A stretch of DNA of 20,558 nucleotides from UMGS973 sp964507795 (GCA_964507795.1 CAZDQV010000031.1:1-20558); one strand, 5' to 3'; positions 1-7,404 are shown, counted from the stretch's first letter. Notes: generated by a model from the sequence alone, not told the origin. Numbers and translations are program-made.

Positions 1-29
1 AAAAAGAGGCCGTCCCGCAAACAAGCCTC
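1..29 (-). terminator. Rho-independent terminator of the T-box operon
   Basis: Read on the minus strand, GAGGC (25-29) pairs with GCCTC (6-10), probably extended by an inner GT/AC pair, and is followed by five T residues (positions 5-1). The hairpin overlaps the TGA stop codon (28-30) of the EamA gene, so transcription would end right after translation. The stem is short and the window edge cuts the tail, so the U-run may be longer. Confidence 0.7.
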
Positions 30-927
30 ATTTATCCTGATTTTTCTTTTCCTTTTTCCCGTATATTTCCCCAAAGGCTGCCCCACCGAGTATAAGGAGG
101 GCACCTGCACACTGAATAATGCTCATCCTCTCTCCAAGAGCAATAGCCGCAATCAGAAGCGAAGAAACCGGGTCAATATAACTGCACATGGCAACACTCT
201 GTCCGGGCAATACCTGCATCGAAGAGAAATACAAATGGAGAACCAGTCCCGTATGCACTACGCCTACAATGAGAAGGCACAAAAGCCCCGTGTCCTGTGG
301 CATGCTCCATGCTCCTTCATGATTTATAATCGCATAAGGTGCCACCACAACTCCGGCTGCACAAAGCTGTATCACAGTTATCTGTATGCCTGTGAATCCG
401 GCTTTGAGCTGTTTGTTGAGAAGGGTTACACAGGCGTAAAACAAAGCTGCCAAAAGACCGAAAGCCAGCCCCTTTAGAGGCTCACTTCCACCTGACAGCG
501 ACCCTGTTATCATAAACATTCCCACAGCTGCAGAAACTATCCCGGCAATTCTGCTTGCTGTAAGTTTTTCACCGAGAACCAGAGGCGATGCAGCTATAAT
601 TATTACCGGAGCACAGTAGTATGATATTGTAGCCATGCTTACAGTCGTATATTTGTATGCTTCAAAAAGAAACACCCAGTTGAAACCCATTACCGCTCCC
701 GATACAGCCAGTATCGCTATATCTCTTCGTGCCGTTTTTGCGTCTCTGGCTTTGTTTTCCCTGTATCCTCCTGATACAAAACATATTATCCCGAGAGTTA
801 TAATTCCAAGTACAACTCTTGCCAGCACAATTTCGCTGCTGGCAAGAGCTATCTGTTTAACAAGAGGACCCAGACTGCCCCATATAATCATGGCAAAGAT
901 AAGTTTCACATATGCTTTTCTCTTCAT
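28..927 (-). CDS. EamA/DMT-family transporter, RhaT-like
   Basis: A 299-aa, very hydrophobic protein with about ten membrane segments arranged as two EamA repeats (roughly residues 5-140 and 150-285). It opens with the family-typical N-terminal helix (IIWGSLGP). The ends of the repeats carry the characteristic GEKLTASRIAGI and GERMSIIQCAGA helix caps, and there is a short basic cytoplasmic tail. Members of the drug/metabolite transporter superfamily often export amino acids or metabolites; the substrate cannot be read from sequence. The start lies three bases after the upstream ligase stop and has no good Shine-Dalgarno sequence, which suggests translational coupling. As the last gene of a tyrosine T-box operon it may move an aromatic amino acid or derivative, but that is inference. 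Confidence 0.9.
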   Translation of the reverse strand: MKRKAYVKLIFAMIIWGSLGPLVKQIALASSEIVLARVVLGIITLGIICFVSGGYRENKARDAKTARRDIAILAVSGAVMGFNWVFLFEAYKYTTVSMATISYYCAPVIIIAASPLVLGEKLTASRIAGIVSAAVGMFMITGSLSGGSEPLKGLAFGLLAALFYACVTLLNKQLKAGFTGIQITVIQLCAAGVVVAPYAIINHEGAWSMPQDTGLLCLLIVGVVHTGLVLHLYFSSMQVLPGQSVAMCSYIDPVSSLLIAAIALGERMSIIQCAGALLILGGAAFGEIYGKKEKKNQDK

Positions 928-930
928 GAT

Positions 931-2565
931 TTATCTTGTATTCTGCTGTTCAACCAGCCTTACAGAGCTGTATCTTTCTCTTAATACAGGTTTTTCGATT
1001 TTGCCCGTCGGATTCCTTGGCACTTCTGCAAATATGATCTTGTGCGGTCTCTTGTATCTTGGCAATTCAAGGCAGAATTCATTGATTTCTTCTTCTGTAC
1101 ATTCTGCACCCTCTTTGAGCTCGATTATCGCTGCTGCGATTTCTCCCAGCCTGTTGTCAGGAAGACCTATTACCGCAACGTCTTTGATTTTGTCATTTTT
1201 GCGCAGGAAATCTTCTATCTGCACAGGATACAGGTTTTCACCACCTGATATGATTACGTCTTTCTTTCGGTCAACAAGGAACAGGAATCCATCCTCATCC
1301 TCATATGCCATATCACCTGTCATGAGCCATCCGTCATAGAGGGTTTCTCTTGTAGCTTTTTCATCATTGAAATAGCATTTCATGACTCCGGGGCCTTTGA
1401 CCGCAAGCTCTCCGACATCGCCTCTCTTGACAAGCCCTCTTGCCTCATCAACAATTTTGACTTCCCAACCAAATCCCGGTTTGCCTATGGCTCCCACTTT
1501 GTGTATGTTTTCAACTCCCAGATGAACACAGCCGGGGCCTATGGATTCACTCAGACCATAGTTTGTATCATATTGATGCTTAGGGAAATACGATTTCCAT
1601 CTTTTGATCAGGCTTGGCGGTACAGGCTGAGCGCCTATGTGCATGAGCCTCAGCTGGTCGAGCTTATAGTTTTCAAGCTTGATATCGCCTCTGTCAATAG
1701 CATCAAGTATATCCTGACACCATGGAACAAGAAGCCACAGAATTGTACAGCCCTCTTCTGATATGGCCTGCATTATCCATTCAGGCTTGGTTCCTTTGAG
1801 GAGCACTGCTTTGCCTCCCACAAGCAAGCTGCCGAACCAATGCATTTTGGCTCCTGTATGATAAAGTGGCGGTATGCACAGGAACACATCTTCCTTAGTC
1901 TGCGAATGATGGTTCTGTTCTACCCTGCTCGAATGCATGAGGCTCCTGTGGGCATGAAGTATGGCTTTTGGAAATCCTGTAGTTCCTGATGAAAAATATA
2001 TGGCTGCATCATCGGAATCTTTGATATCTATCTGCGGTGTCTTTGATGAGCAGTATCCGATAAGTTCCTCATAGCTTTCGGCAAATGACGGACAGTCCTC
2101 ACCCGAATAAAGCATCAGCCTTACTTTTGGCATACGGTCACAGACTTCTTCCATACGTCCTGTGAACTCTGGTCCAAACACTATACCGTCAACTTCTGCA
2201 AGCTTGCAGCAGTATTTGATTTCGTCCGCTGTATATCTGAAATTGAGGGGTACTGCAATAGCTCCTGTTTTGAGGATACCAAAGTATATGGGCAGCCATT
2301 CAATGCAGTTCATAAGAAGTATTGCTATTTTGTCGCCTTTTTTGATACCTCTTGAAAGCAGCAGATTTGCAAATCTGTTGGCCTGCACATTGAATTCACC
2401 CCATGTGATTTCTTTTCTGAATCTTGCATGTCCTGTAGACTCTATCAGAGAATATTCTCTCCAGGTCATACGCGGTTTATCGTCATCTCCGGGATTAAGC
2501 TCTACAAGGCTTACATCGTTTTTAAAAAGTGTGGCATTGTGCTCTAAAATATCTGTGATTGGCAT
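931..2565 (-). CDS. Acyl-CoA synthetase / AMP-dependent ligase (ANL superfamily)
   Basis: A 544-aa, full-length class I adenylate-forming enzyme that would activate a carboxylic acid as acyl-AMP and transfer it to CoA. Visible motifs in order: P-loop YFSSGTTGFPK (190-200), YGLSE (336-340), TGD (416-418), DRKKD at the domain hinge (432-436), GENLYP (442-447), and the catalytic lysine of PTGK (K522). All key residues are present. The closest general type is the medium/long-chain or aryl acyl-CoA synthetase group; the substrate is unknown. A good ribosome binding site (AGAAAGGAAA) precedes the ATG. It sits 23 bases after the symporter stop and 3 bases before the EamA gene, inside the Tyr T-box operon. 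A tyrosine-derived aromatic acid such as 4-hydroxyphenylacetate or 4-hydroxyphenylpropionate is therefore a reasonable guess, not a demonstrated substrate. Confidence 0.93.
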   Translation of the reverse strand: MPITDILEHNATLFKNDVSLVELNPGDDDKPRMTWREYSLIESTGHARFRKEITWGEFNVQANRFANLLLSRGIKKGDKIAILLMNCIEWLPIYFGILKTGAIAVPLNFRYTADEIKYCCKLAEVDGIVFGPEFTGRMEEVCDRMPKVRLMLYSGEDCPSFAESYEELIGYCSSKTPQIDIKDSDDAAIYFSSGTTGFPKAILHAHRSLMHSSRVEQNHHSQTKEDVFLCIPPLYHTGAKMHWFGSLLVGGKAVLLKGTKPEWIMQAISEEGCTILWLLVPWCQDILDAIDRGDIKLENYKLDQLRLMHIGAQPVPPSLIKRWKSYFPKHQYDTNYGLSESIGPGCVHLGVENIHKVGAIGKPGFGWEVKIVDEARGLVKRGDVGELAVKGPGVMKCYFNDEKATRETLYDGWLMTGDMAYEDEDGFLFLVDRKKDVIISGGENLYPVQIEDFLRKNDKIKDVAVIGLPDNRLGEIAAAIIELKEGAECTEEEINEFCLELPRYKRPHKIIFAEVPRNPTGKIEKPVLRERYSSVRLVEQQNTR

Positions 2566-2588
2566 TTTTTTATTTCCTTTCTGTTGAT

Positions 2589-4121
2589 TTACCTAAAAAC
2601 TGAATCTATAAATTGTGTGTCGAATTTTTTTGTAAAGCTGCTTACTACAGGCACAAGTACAAATGACACCGCCATGGCAAGCACACCAAGTCCTGCCGCA
2701 TGGTCTACCGCTGCAGAAAATCCGCTGTTGCATGTAATCACAACTGTCGGTATTGCAACTGTCAAAAATCCTCCTGTCATACCTGCAAAGGCTCCATCCA
2801 GAGTAATCCATTTGGAGAAGATTCCCCATACATACGGTCCTATGAAACATCCTGCAACAACTCCCCAGGAAAAGCTCATTATATTAACTATAATTGAGAT
2901 GTTAAGTGTTGCAAATATGAATGAACATGCTATAAATACAAGGCAGAGTATTCTTGTCATAAGCATCTGCGGCTTGCCTCCGAAACCTTTTTTGATCTGC
3001 GGTGCCAGATCCACTGAAATCGCAGAAGCGGATGACAGTACTATGCCTGACAATGTCGACATTGAAGCTGAAAACAGCAATATAATTATGACTGCCAGTA
3101 TTATGATTTTAAATCCGCCATTTCCGAGTGCTTCCATCAGCATTTGCGGTATTACTCCATCATATCCCGCCTCAGGCAGTTTATTTCCCAGAATCAGTCT
3201 TGAGCATGAGCCTGCAGTATATGCTCCCGCCCCTATAACCAGGCAGAACAATGTTGAAACAATTGTAGCCTGTTTAATGGCTTTACCTTCTTTGACAGCA
3301 TAATATTTGGTAACCATCTGAGGCAGCCCCCATACGCCAAAGCTTGTAAGCAATATATTGGTACACAGGAACTTCCAGCTGTCAGCTCCCCATATACTTG
3401 TAAGCTGCTCTCCTGTTACCCCGTCACCATTGTCTGTAATCTGTGAAAGTCTTGAGAGTCCTTCGGCAAGACCTCCCACCTCATCTGTATTAAGAAGCGC
3501 GACTATCATGAAGATAATTCCTGCCACCATTATAATTCCCTGTATGAAATCTGTAAGGCTTGATGCCGTGTATCCTCCAAGCACCAGGTAAACAGCAGTG
3601 AGCACAGCTATTGCAAGCATGCACCAGTTCACTGAAATCGAAGGGAATATGGTATTGAACATGAATCCAAGTCCCTTGTATACTGCTGCTGAATATGGTA
3701 CAAGGAATATGAATATTATCAATGCTGCGATAACCTTCATGACATTGGAGTTGTATCTTGAGCCGAAAAACTCCGGCATTGTTTTTGAATTGAGTGTATG
3801 GGTCATATGCCTTGTGCGCTTTGCCATAAGCAGCCATGAAAGCAGGCATCCGAGCACTGCGTTTCCTACACCTATCCATATGCTGCCTATGCCTATATCC
3901 CAGCCATGTTTGCCCGCATATCCCACGAATATTACCGCCGAGAAATATGCGGTCCCGTACGAGAATGCCGACACCCAGCCGCTCACGTTACGTCCTCCAA
4001 GCAAAAATCCGTCGAGATTTTTTACTTTTTTGAAACTTGTCACTCCTATGCCTATCATTCCAAGTGCAAACAGCACGAATGCAATGACGGTCACAGTCTG
4101 AATTAATTTTAAATTTTCCAT
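2589..4121 (-). CDS. Sodium:solute symporter (SSS/PutP-type), T-box controlled
   Basis: A 510-aa integral membrane protein with roughly 12-13 hydrophobic segments and the usual length of the SSS family. Typical features are the N-terminal FLLGGRNVSGW element after the first helix, the GTAYFSAVIFVGYAGKHG stretch, FFGSRY, the conserved GGYTASSLTDFIQG segment (Na+-site helix region in PutP relatives), and SMSTLSGIVL further on. It would couple inward Na+ movement to uptake of a small organic solute. The ribosome binding site GAAAGGAGAG lies just before the ATG. It is the first gene after a T-box leader with a UAC specifier, so the regulated substrate is most simply tyrosine, a tyrosine precursor or a Tyr-containing compound. 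Family membership is secure; substrate is inferred only from regulation. Confidence 0.93.
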   Translation of the reverse strand: MENLKLIQTVTVIAFVLFALGMIGIGVTSFKKVKNLDGFLLGGRNVSGWVSAFSYGTAYFSAVIFVGYAGKHGWDIGIGSIWIGVGNAVLGCLLSWLLMAKRTRHMTHTLNSKTMPEFFGSRYNSNVMKVIAALIIFIFLVPYSAAVYKGLGFMFNTIFPSISVNWCMLAIAVLTAVYLVLGGYTASSLTDFIQGIIMVAGIIFMIVALLNTDEVGGLAEGLSRLSQITDNGDGVTGEQLTSIWGADSWKFLCTNILLTSFGVWGLPQMVTKYYAVKEGKAIKQATIVSTLFCLVIGAGAYTAGSCSRLILGNKLPEAGYDGVIPQMLMEALGNGGFKIIILAVIIILLFSASMSTLSGIVLSSASAISVDLAPQIKKGFGGKPQMLMTRILCLVFIACSFIFATLNISIIVNIMSFSWGVVAGCFIGPYVWGIFSKWITLDGAFAGMTGGFLTVAIPTVVITCNSGFSAAVDHAAGLGVLAMAVSFVLVPVVSSFTKKFDTQFIDSVFR

Positions 4122-4169
4122 TCTGCTCTCCTTTCAAGTCCGTTCTGTTAAGTGCCTAGAAAGCAGTAC

Positions 4170-4203
4170 AAAAAAATTTAACCGCCCTCTAAACAGAGGG
4201 CGG
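4170..4203 (-). terminator. T-box attenuator terminator
   Basis: On the minus strand CCGCCCTCT (4203-4195) pairs with AGAGGGCGG (4190-4182) over a four-base GTTT loop, followed by TTAAA and seven T residues (4176-4170). It is a perfect 9-bp GC-rich stem, placed just after the T-box sequence where the mutually exclusive terminator is expected. Confidence 0.93.
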
Positions 4204-4460
4204 AGTTTTAACTTCGCGGTACCACCTCATTCATCGCTTCCTCACGAAAACGACCTTAACAGGTACGACATTATCACTAATGGTTATACCCTTGTGCTGT
4301 AACGGGCACTCCCGTCGTAGCCTACTTGCATATGCTTTCGGTACGCAGCTCCGAGATGTATTCACAAAAAGTAACTATGCGCCTTTCACCTGCCGGCAGC
4401 TCTCTGGATCAGTCTCCTTGATGTTACTGGTTCTCTTCACAGCCTTGTCTCTTCAGTTAT
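4170..4460 (-). promoter_or_regulatory. T-box riboswitch, specifier UAC (tRNA-Tyr)
   Basis: Read on the minus strand, the leader has the conserved T-box AGGTGGTACCGCG (4227-4215), a Stem I with AGTAA, AGAGAG and GGTGAAAG elements, and a k-turn-like base in which GAGA pairs with TCTC around the specifier loop. The specifier position follows the usual GAA-NNN-A pattern and reads UAC (4360-4358), a tyrosine codon. The antiterminator bulge reads UGGU, which would pair with an ACCA acceptor end. That agrees with an A discriminator base, the usual one for bacterial tRNA-Tyr. A terminator hairpin follows at once. Uncharged tRNA-Tyr should stabilise the antiterminator and turn on the symporter, ligase and EamA genes. 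Confidence 0.93.
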
Positions 4461-4466
4461 GTTAGA

Positions 4467-4495
4467 ATTATATCGCTAACCACAAACCTTGTCAA
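4467..4495 (-). promoter_or_regulatory. Consensus housekeeping promoter for the T-box operon
   Basis: The minus strand has TTGACA (4495-4490), a 17-base spacer and TATAAT (4472-4467), a perfect match to the vegetative sigma-factor consensus. Transcription would start near 4460, at the 5' end of T-box Stem I. A perfect promoter behind an attenuator fits control mainly by the riboswitch rather than by initiation. Confidence 0.9.
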
Positions 4496-4555
4496 CAATA
4501 ATTTGTGATAAAACACAAAATTTCTTTGCAACAGCTTATATGCAAGCCCACACTG

Positions 4556-4945
4556 TCAGACTTCTGTTTCAAACATTCTGCCGCATTCAGGGCATTTGAC
4601 TCTGATATGTCCCTTTCCCCTTGGTGCTCTCATTTTTTGACCGCAACCCGGACAGTTAAAAAACATGTATTGTATCTCGTTGACATTGGCCTTGCGTTTG
4701 CGCTGCTTTTTTCCGGGCTTTTTGAAGCTGTTTTTTATCTCTATATACTTTGCATTTTCCCTGGCTCTTCCCGGTATATTGGTCGAAAGCACTCTGAAAA
4801 GACCATATACAACTCCCGCAATCGCTATGTCACGATACAAAGTGTTGTGCAGCCATATATACAAGGCAATAAAAATAAGTACTACAATCCCTATAAATTT
4901 ACTGAATTCGTCAATTCCCCTTCTGCCTGACATAAACTTGTTCAT
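4556..4945 (-). CDS. Small membrane protein with C-terminal zinc ribbon
   Basis: A 129-aa protein with two predicted membrane helices (about 18-33 and 37-53), a strongly basic linker (GKKQRKRK, near 78-85), and a C-terminal zinc ribbon made of CPGCG (C98, C101) and CPECG (C118, C121). The ATG at 4945 is chosen because AGGAG lies a proper distance upstream; an open frame continues further 5' but overlaps the J-domain gene and has no matching signal. It follows the J-domain gene by 11 bases and is the last gene of that unit. The ribbon might bind nucleic acid or a partner protein at the membrane; no specific function is recognised. Confidence 0.85.
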   Translation of the reverse strand: MNKFMSGRRGIDEFSKFIGIVVLIFIALYIWLHNTLYRDIAIAGVVYGLFRVLSTNIPGRARENAKYIEIKNSFKKPGKKQRKRKANVNEIQYMFFNCPGCGQKMRAPRGKGHIRVKCPECGRMFETEV

Positions 4946-4956
4946 CTGAATCACTC

Positions 4957-5583
4957 CTAACAAAAACACGGTATAAACATATATCCGCCTCCACCACTGC
5001 AGCAGCTGCATATTGCAAGTGTAAGGCATATATTGTTGCATGGATTGGCATTCACAGTCTGCCTGCCATAGTGCGTACCGGCTCTGGTATATTGCATGCC
5101 CTGATATTCCAGACTTTGAAGGTACTGCTGATAAGTTATGTTCCCCGGAGCCATTGATGCTGCTGTTCTGGCGTCTGCTATCGCGGCTGATTTCTGGCCT
5201 TTGCGCAGGTATATGTTCGACCTGAGAAAATACCATTCAGCATTTCTGTTTTCAATGCTGTTTAGCACATTCATTCCTTCATCATATCTGCCGTTTTGTA
5301 TATAGTTTCTGGCTGCCGAAAGATACATTTCCTCCTGCGTGCTTTCATGGGGCTGATTAGAATACGAACTCCAGAAATCCTGATAACTGCTCTGCCCTGA
5401 CCTCTGTTTCATAATAATATCATAAGCCTGCTGCACTTCTTTGAATTTCTCTTCGTATGCCTCTTTGTTGGGATTATTCATATTGGCATCCGGATGATAT
5501 TTTTTGCTGAGCTGCTTATATGCTTTTTTGATTTCATCATCTGTTGCGCCGCTGTCAACACCAAGCACCTGATATGGGTTCAT
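4957..5583 (-). CDS. J-domain protein with TPR-like region and Cys-rich C terminus
   Basis: A 208-aa protein. Residues 1-60 form a J domain with the essential HPD tripeptide at 30-32, so it should stimulate an Hsp70 (DnaK) ATPase. A polar linker follows, then helical repeats that look TPR-like (about 87-158). The tail (181-208) is hydrophobic, has four glycines in a row and contains seven cysteines (182, 186, 192, 194, 195, 206, 208). There is no DnaJ zinc-finger or CTD domain, so it is not canonical DnaJ but a specialised class C type. The start at 5583 has a strong AAAGGAGAG site and overlaps the stop of the DUF5685 gene as ATGA, implying translational coupling. The Cys-rich tail may bind metal, carry a modification or touch the membrane; this is not determined. 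Confidence 0.9.
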   Translation of the reverse strand: MNPYQVLGVDSGATDDEIKKAYKQLSKKYHPDANMNNPNKEAYEEKFKEVQQAYDIIMKQRSGQSSYQDFWSSYSNQPHESTQEEMYLSAARNYIQNGRYDEGMNVLNSIENRNAEWYFLRSNIYLRKGQKSAAIADARTAASMAPGNITYQQYLQSLEYQGMQYTRAGTHYGRQTVNANPCNNICLTLAICSCCSGGGGYMFIPCFC

Positions 5584-6404
5584 CTGATTCTCTCTCCTTT
5601 GGCTTTTTCGTATCTTGTCCATACTCCCGAATAGAGTATATTCCTCATAATTTCCGCGTCTTCTGTAATGGGAAGCTGTTCAAAAAATCCTGTGCATTCT
5701 GCTATGTTCTCTGTAAGCACCTGCTCCCACTTCTTTTCAAAGCCTTCCTGCCTGTATATGGTCTTTGCCGGATTATATCTGCCCCGCATGATATCCTCTT
5801 CAATATCTTCGTATGCATCAAGCAGATATATGAATTTGCCAAGATAAAATCCGCAGCTGTAGAGCCTTTCTTTCCAGAAATCATCCCTGTATGCAAACAT
5901 CTCTCCCATCAGCTGCCCAAACACTCCTGAGGGCTCTTCAAAATTCTCTTCATCAGATTTTTCGAGTTCTGAGAGCCTGCCAAGGAGTTTCTTTATTTTT
6001 TTGGCTTTTTCCGGCCTTCTCCCGCATGCTTTTTTCATTTTGCCTTTGAGTGCAAAAGAAAGCAAAAGTCTCGAAAATTTCCTGTCGTCATTCCAGTCAT
6101 CAATCATATTGCAATATGCCATAATCATATTCAAATCAGCTGCATATGATGATATTTCACTTGTGATTTCCTCATGTTTTACCAGGGGATGTGCAACACA
6201 TCTTCTGCATGTATGATTGCATTCTGGTTCATAAAGTCCTGAGAGCAGCATGACAAGAAAAGTCATATCATAATTGAGAGTCAGCCTGCCCAGAATGCCA
6301 TATCTTTTTTTGAGTGCTGCACAAAGTCCGCAATAGTACGCCCTGTATCTGTCATATTCTCTGATTTTAAGTTCGGGTTTATTGGTAAGCACATATCCAA
6401 ACAT
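5580..6404 (-). CDS. DUF5685-family protein with isoprenoid-synthase-like Asp motifs
   Basis: A 274-aa protein recognised as DUF5685 by its MFGY start, the NKPEL element and the YYCGLC motif (23-28). It is mostly alpha-helical and has no signal peptide. A cysteine group C25, C28, C62, C66, C69 could bind metal. Two acidic motifs stand out: DDWNDD (102-107) and D196-x3-D200-x3-D204 followed by GRYNP (208-212). Their order, spacing and the GR-x-x-P ending recall the two Mg-diphosphate motifs of squalene/phytoene synthases. I recall no established function for the family. The ATG at 6404 is preferred over a TTG at 6422 because AGGAGA lies seven bases upstream of it. Its stop overlaps the J-domain start, so the two are probably made in a fixed ratio. 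Confidence 0.87.
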   Translation of the reverse strand: MFGYVLTNKPELKIREYDRYRAYYCGLCAALKKRYGILGRLTLNYDMTFLVMLLSGLYEPECNHTCRRCVAHPLVKHEEITSEISSYAADLNMIMAYCNMIDDWNDDRKFSRLLLSFALKGKMKKACGRRPEKAKKIKKLLGRLSELEKSDEENFEEPSGVFGQLMGEMFAYRDDFWKERLYSCGFYLGKFIYLLDAYEDIEEDIMRGRYNPAKTIYRQEGFEKKWEQVLTENIAECTGFFEQLPITEDAEIMRNILYSGVWTRYEKAKGERIR

Positions 6405-6484
6405 CCTTCTTCTCCTAACCAATCATACATCTTTCCGGTGCATATATCGTAATACAGATGTGAAATTTCTGTGAAATCATCACT

Positions 6485-7264
6485 TTATCTTTTCCAGAAA
6501 GCACACGGTGACCCCGTAACGCACTTGCCGCAGACCTCACTGCCGCTGCTGCCCTCATACGAGCACCCTTCTTCATTATATTTCTCTGCATTTTCAGTTA
6601 AAATTTCATAGCATTTATTCCTGTCATAACCGTCAGGTGTAATAGCTCCTGCCGGGCAGTTTTTCATACATATACCGCAGCTTCCATTTGCTTTGTACAG
6701 GCAGAGTTCTTCTTCCATCGGACTGTCAGCCCGAACGTCAAGATTTGTAATCACCGTATTGTATCTGCCGCAGCATCCCTCATGTGTAATAAGCATGTTG
6801 TTGAGACCAAACGTCCCAAGCCCAGCAGCATATGCAAAATGGCGAAAAGACCAGTCACTTACAAGTTCATGGTGGTCAAACGTGCCTGCTGCAGGATGCA
6901 CTGCTCCTTTATATCCGTATTCATTCAGTTTGTTTATAATATGTGTGTTTAATCTGCCGAACATTTCATTTGTCTGCTCATATGCCTGCACCCATTGCAG
7001 TGATGCATACTTGCTGCCGTTATTGTTTGAATTTGCAAGTTCTCTCGTAAAAGGCACAAAGTATGCGATTACAATCCCTGCATCGGGCATCACCTGCTGC
7101 GGAAGTCCGTGTGTCCCCCTTATAATTTGGGGAAGGCTCTGTATATATGGAGAATCTGCAGATGCAAATCCCACAACCGGCTTGCCCCATTTTGTAGTGA
7201 TTTCAGGCCTCTTGCCATATTCTGAGACAAACTCATTTATCCATCCTCTTATTTTTTCTTTCAC
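6485..7264 (-). CDS. QueG-like double [4Fe-4S] cluster protein
   Basis: A 259-aa protein related to the epoxyqueuosine reductase / corrinoid iron-sulfur family. The central GLGTFGLNNMLIT segment (148-160) and following GCCGRYN match the conserved core of QueG-type proteins. The C-terminal third has a ferredoxin-like cluster set (C188, C196, C199, C203-P) and a second set (C218, C234, C245, C248, C254). It is shorter than typical QueG (about 300-380 aa), has no HEAT-repeat tail and no queuosine genes around it. It is more likely a paralogous redox protein than true QueG. Translation starts at GTG, preceded by GGAGGAGAG. It has its own promoter and lies 80 bases upstream of the DUF5685 gene on the same strand. 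Confidence 0.85.
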   Translation of the reverse strand: MKEKIRGWINEFVSEYGKRPEITTKWGKPVVGFASADSPYIQSLPQIIRGTHGLPQQVMPDAGIVIAYFVPFTRELANSNNNGSKYASLQWVQAYEQTNEMFGRLNTHIINKLNEYGYKGAVHPAAGTFDHHELVSDWSFRHFAYAAGLGTFGLNNMLITHEGCCGRYNTVITNLDVRADSPMEEELCLYKANGSCGICMKNCPAGAITPDGYDRNKCYEILTENAEKYNEEGCSYEGSSGSEVCGKCVTGSPCAFWKR

Positions 7265-7296
7265 AGAATTCTCTCCTCCTTCAACAAGCTTTTCAT

Positions 7297-7325
7297 ATTA
7301 TACACTTTTTACAAAGCAAAGTAAA
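7297..7325 (-). promoter_or_regulatory. Promoter of the QueG-like gene
   Basis: The minus strand shows TTTACT (7325-7320), a 17-base spacer and a perfect TATAAT (7302-7297), about 33 bases before the GTG start. It may also serve the downstream DUF5685 cassette, because the 80-base gap before that cassette has no clear terminator or strong promoter. Confidence 0.7.
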
Positions 7326-7339
7326 ACACACATCCAATG

Positions 7340-7369
7340 TTGCCATTGCCATACATGAAATGATATAAT
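7340..7369 (+). promoter_or_regulatory. Promoter of the SNF2 gene
   Basis: TTGCCA (7340-7345) and TATAAT (7364-7369) are separated by 18 bases, 35 bases before the ATG. It is back to back with the promoter of the QueG-like gene, leaving a compact divergent control region. Confidence 0.65.
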
Positions 7370-7404
7370 ATGGTTTATCAAATCAGGAACAGGAAATAAC
7401 AGAT

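Noticed and set aside
635..1339. Long open frame of 234 codons on the plus strand
   Set aside because: It runs antisense across both the EamA gene and the ligase, has no ribosome binding site and no family-like features; it is a shadow of the minus-strand genes.
2584..3303. Open frame of 239 codons on the plus strand opposite the symporter
   Set aside because: Antisense shadow; the minus-strand frame has clear SSS motifs, a good ribosome binding site and T-box context.
4150..4480. Possible small protein gene on the plus strand within the leader (about 61 codons)
   Set aside because: The stretch is fully explained by the minus-strand T-box riboswitch, its terminator and promoter.
4500..4540. 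Weak hairpin with TTTGTG/CACAAA downstream of the zinc-ribbon gene as a terminator
   Set aside because: The stem is short and AT-rich with no T-run; I cannot support it as a terminator, although some termination signal is expected here.
4946..5236. N-terminal extension of the zinc-ribbon protein
   Set aside because: The upstream frame overlaps the J-domain gene, whereas the ATG at 4945 has a proper AGGAG and gives a sensible membrane protein.
6405..6422. Upstream TTG start for the DUF5685 gene
   Set aside because: The extra codons are the ribosome binding site itself read as Arg residues; the ATG at 6404 gives the family-typical MFGY start.
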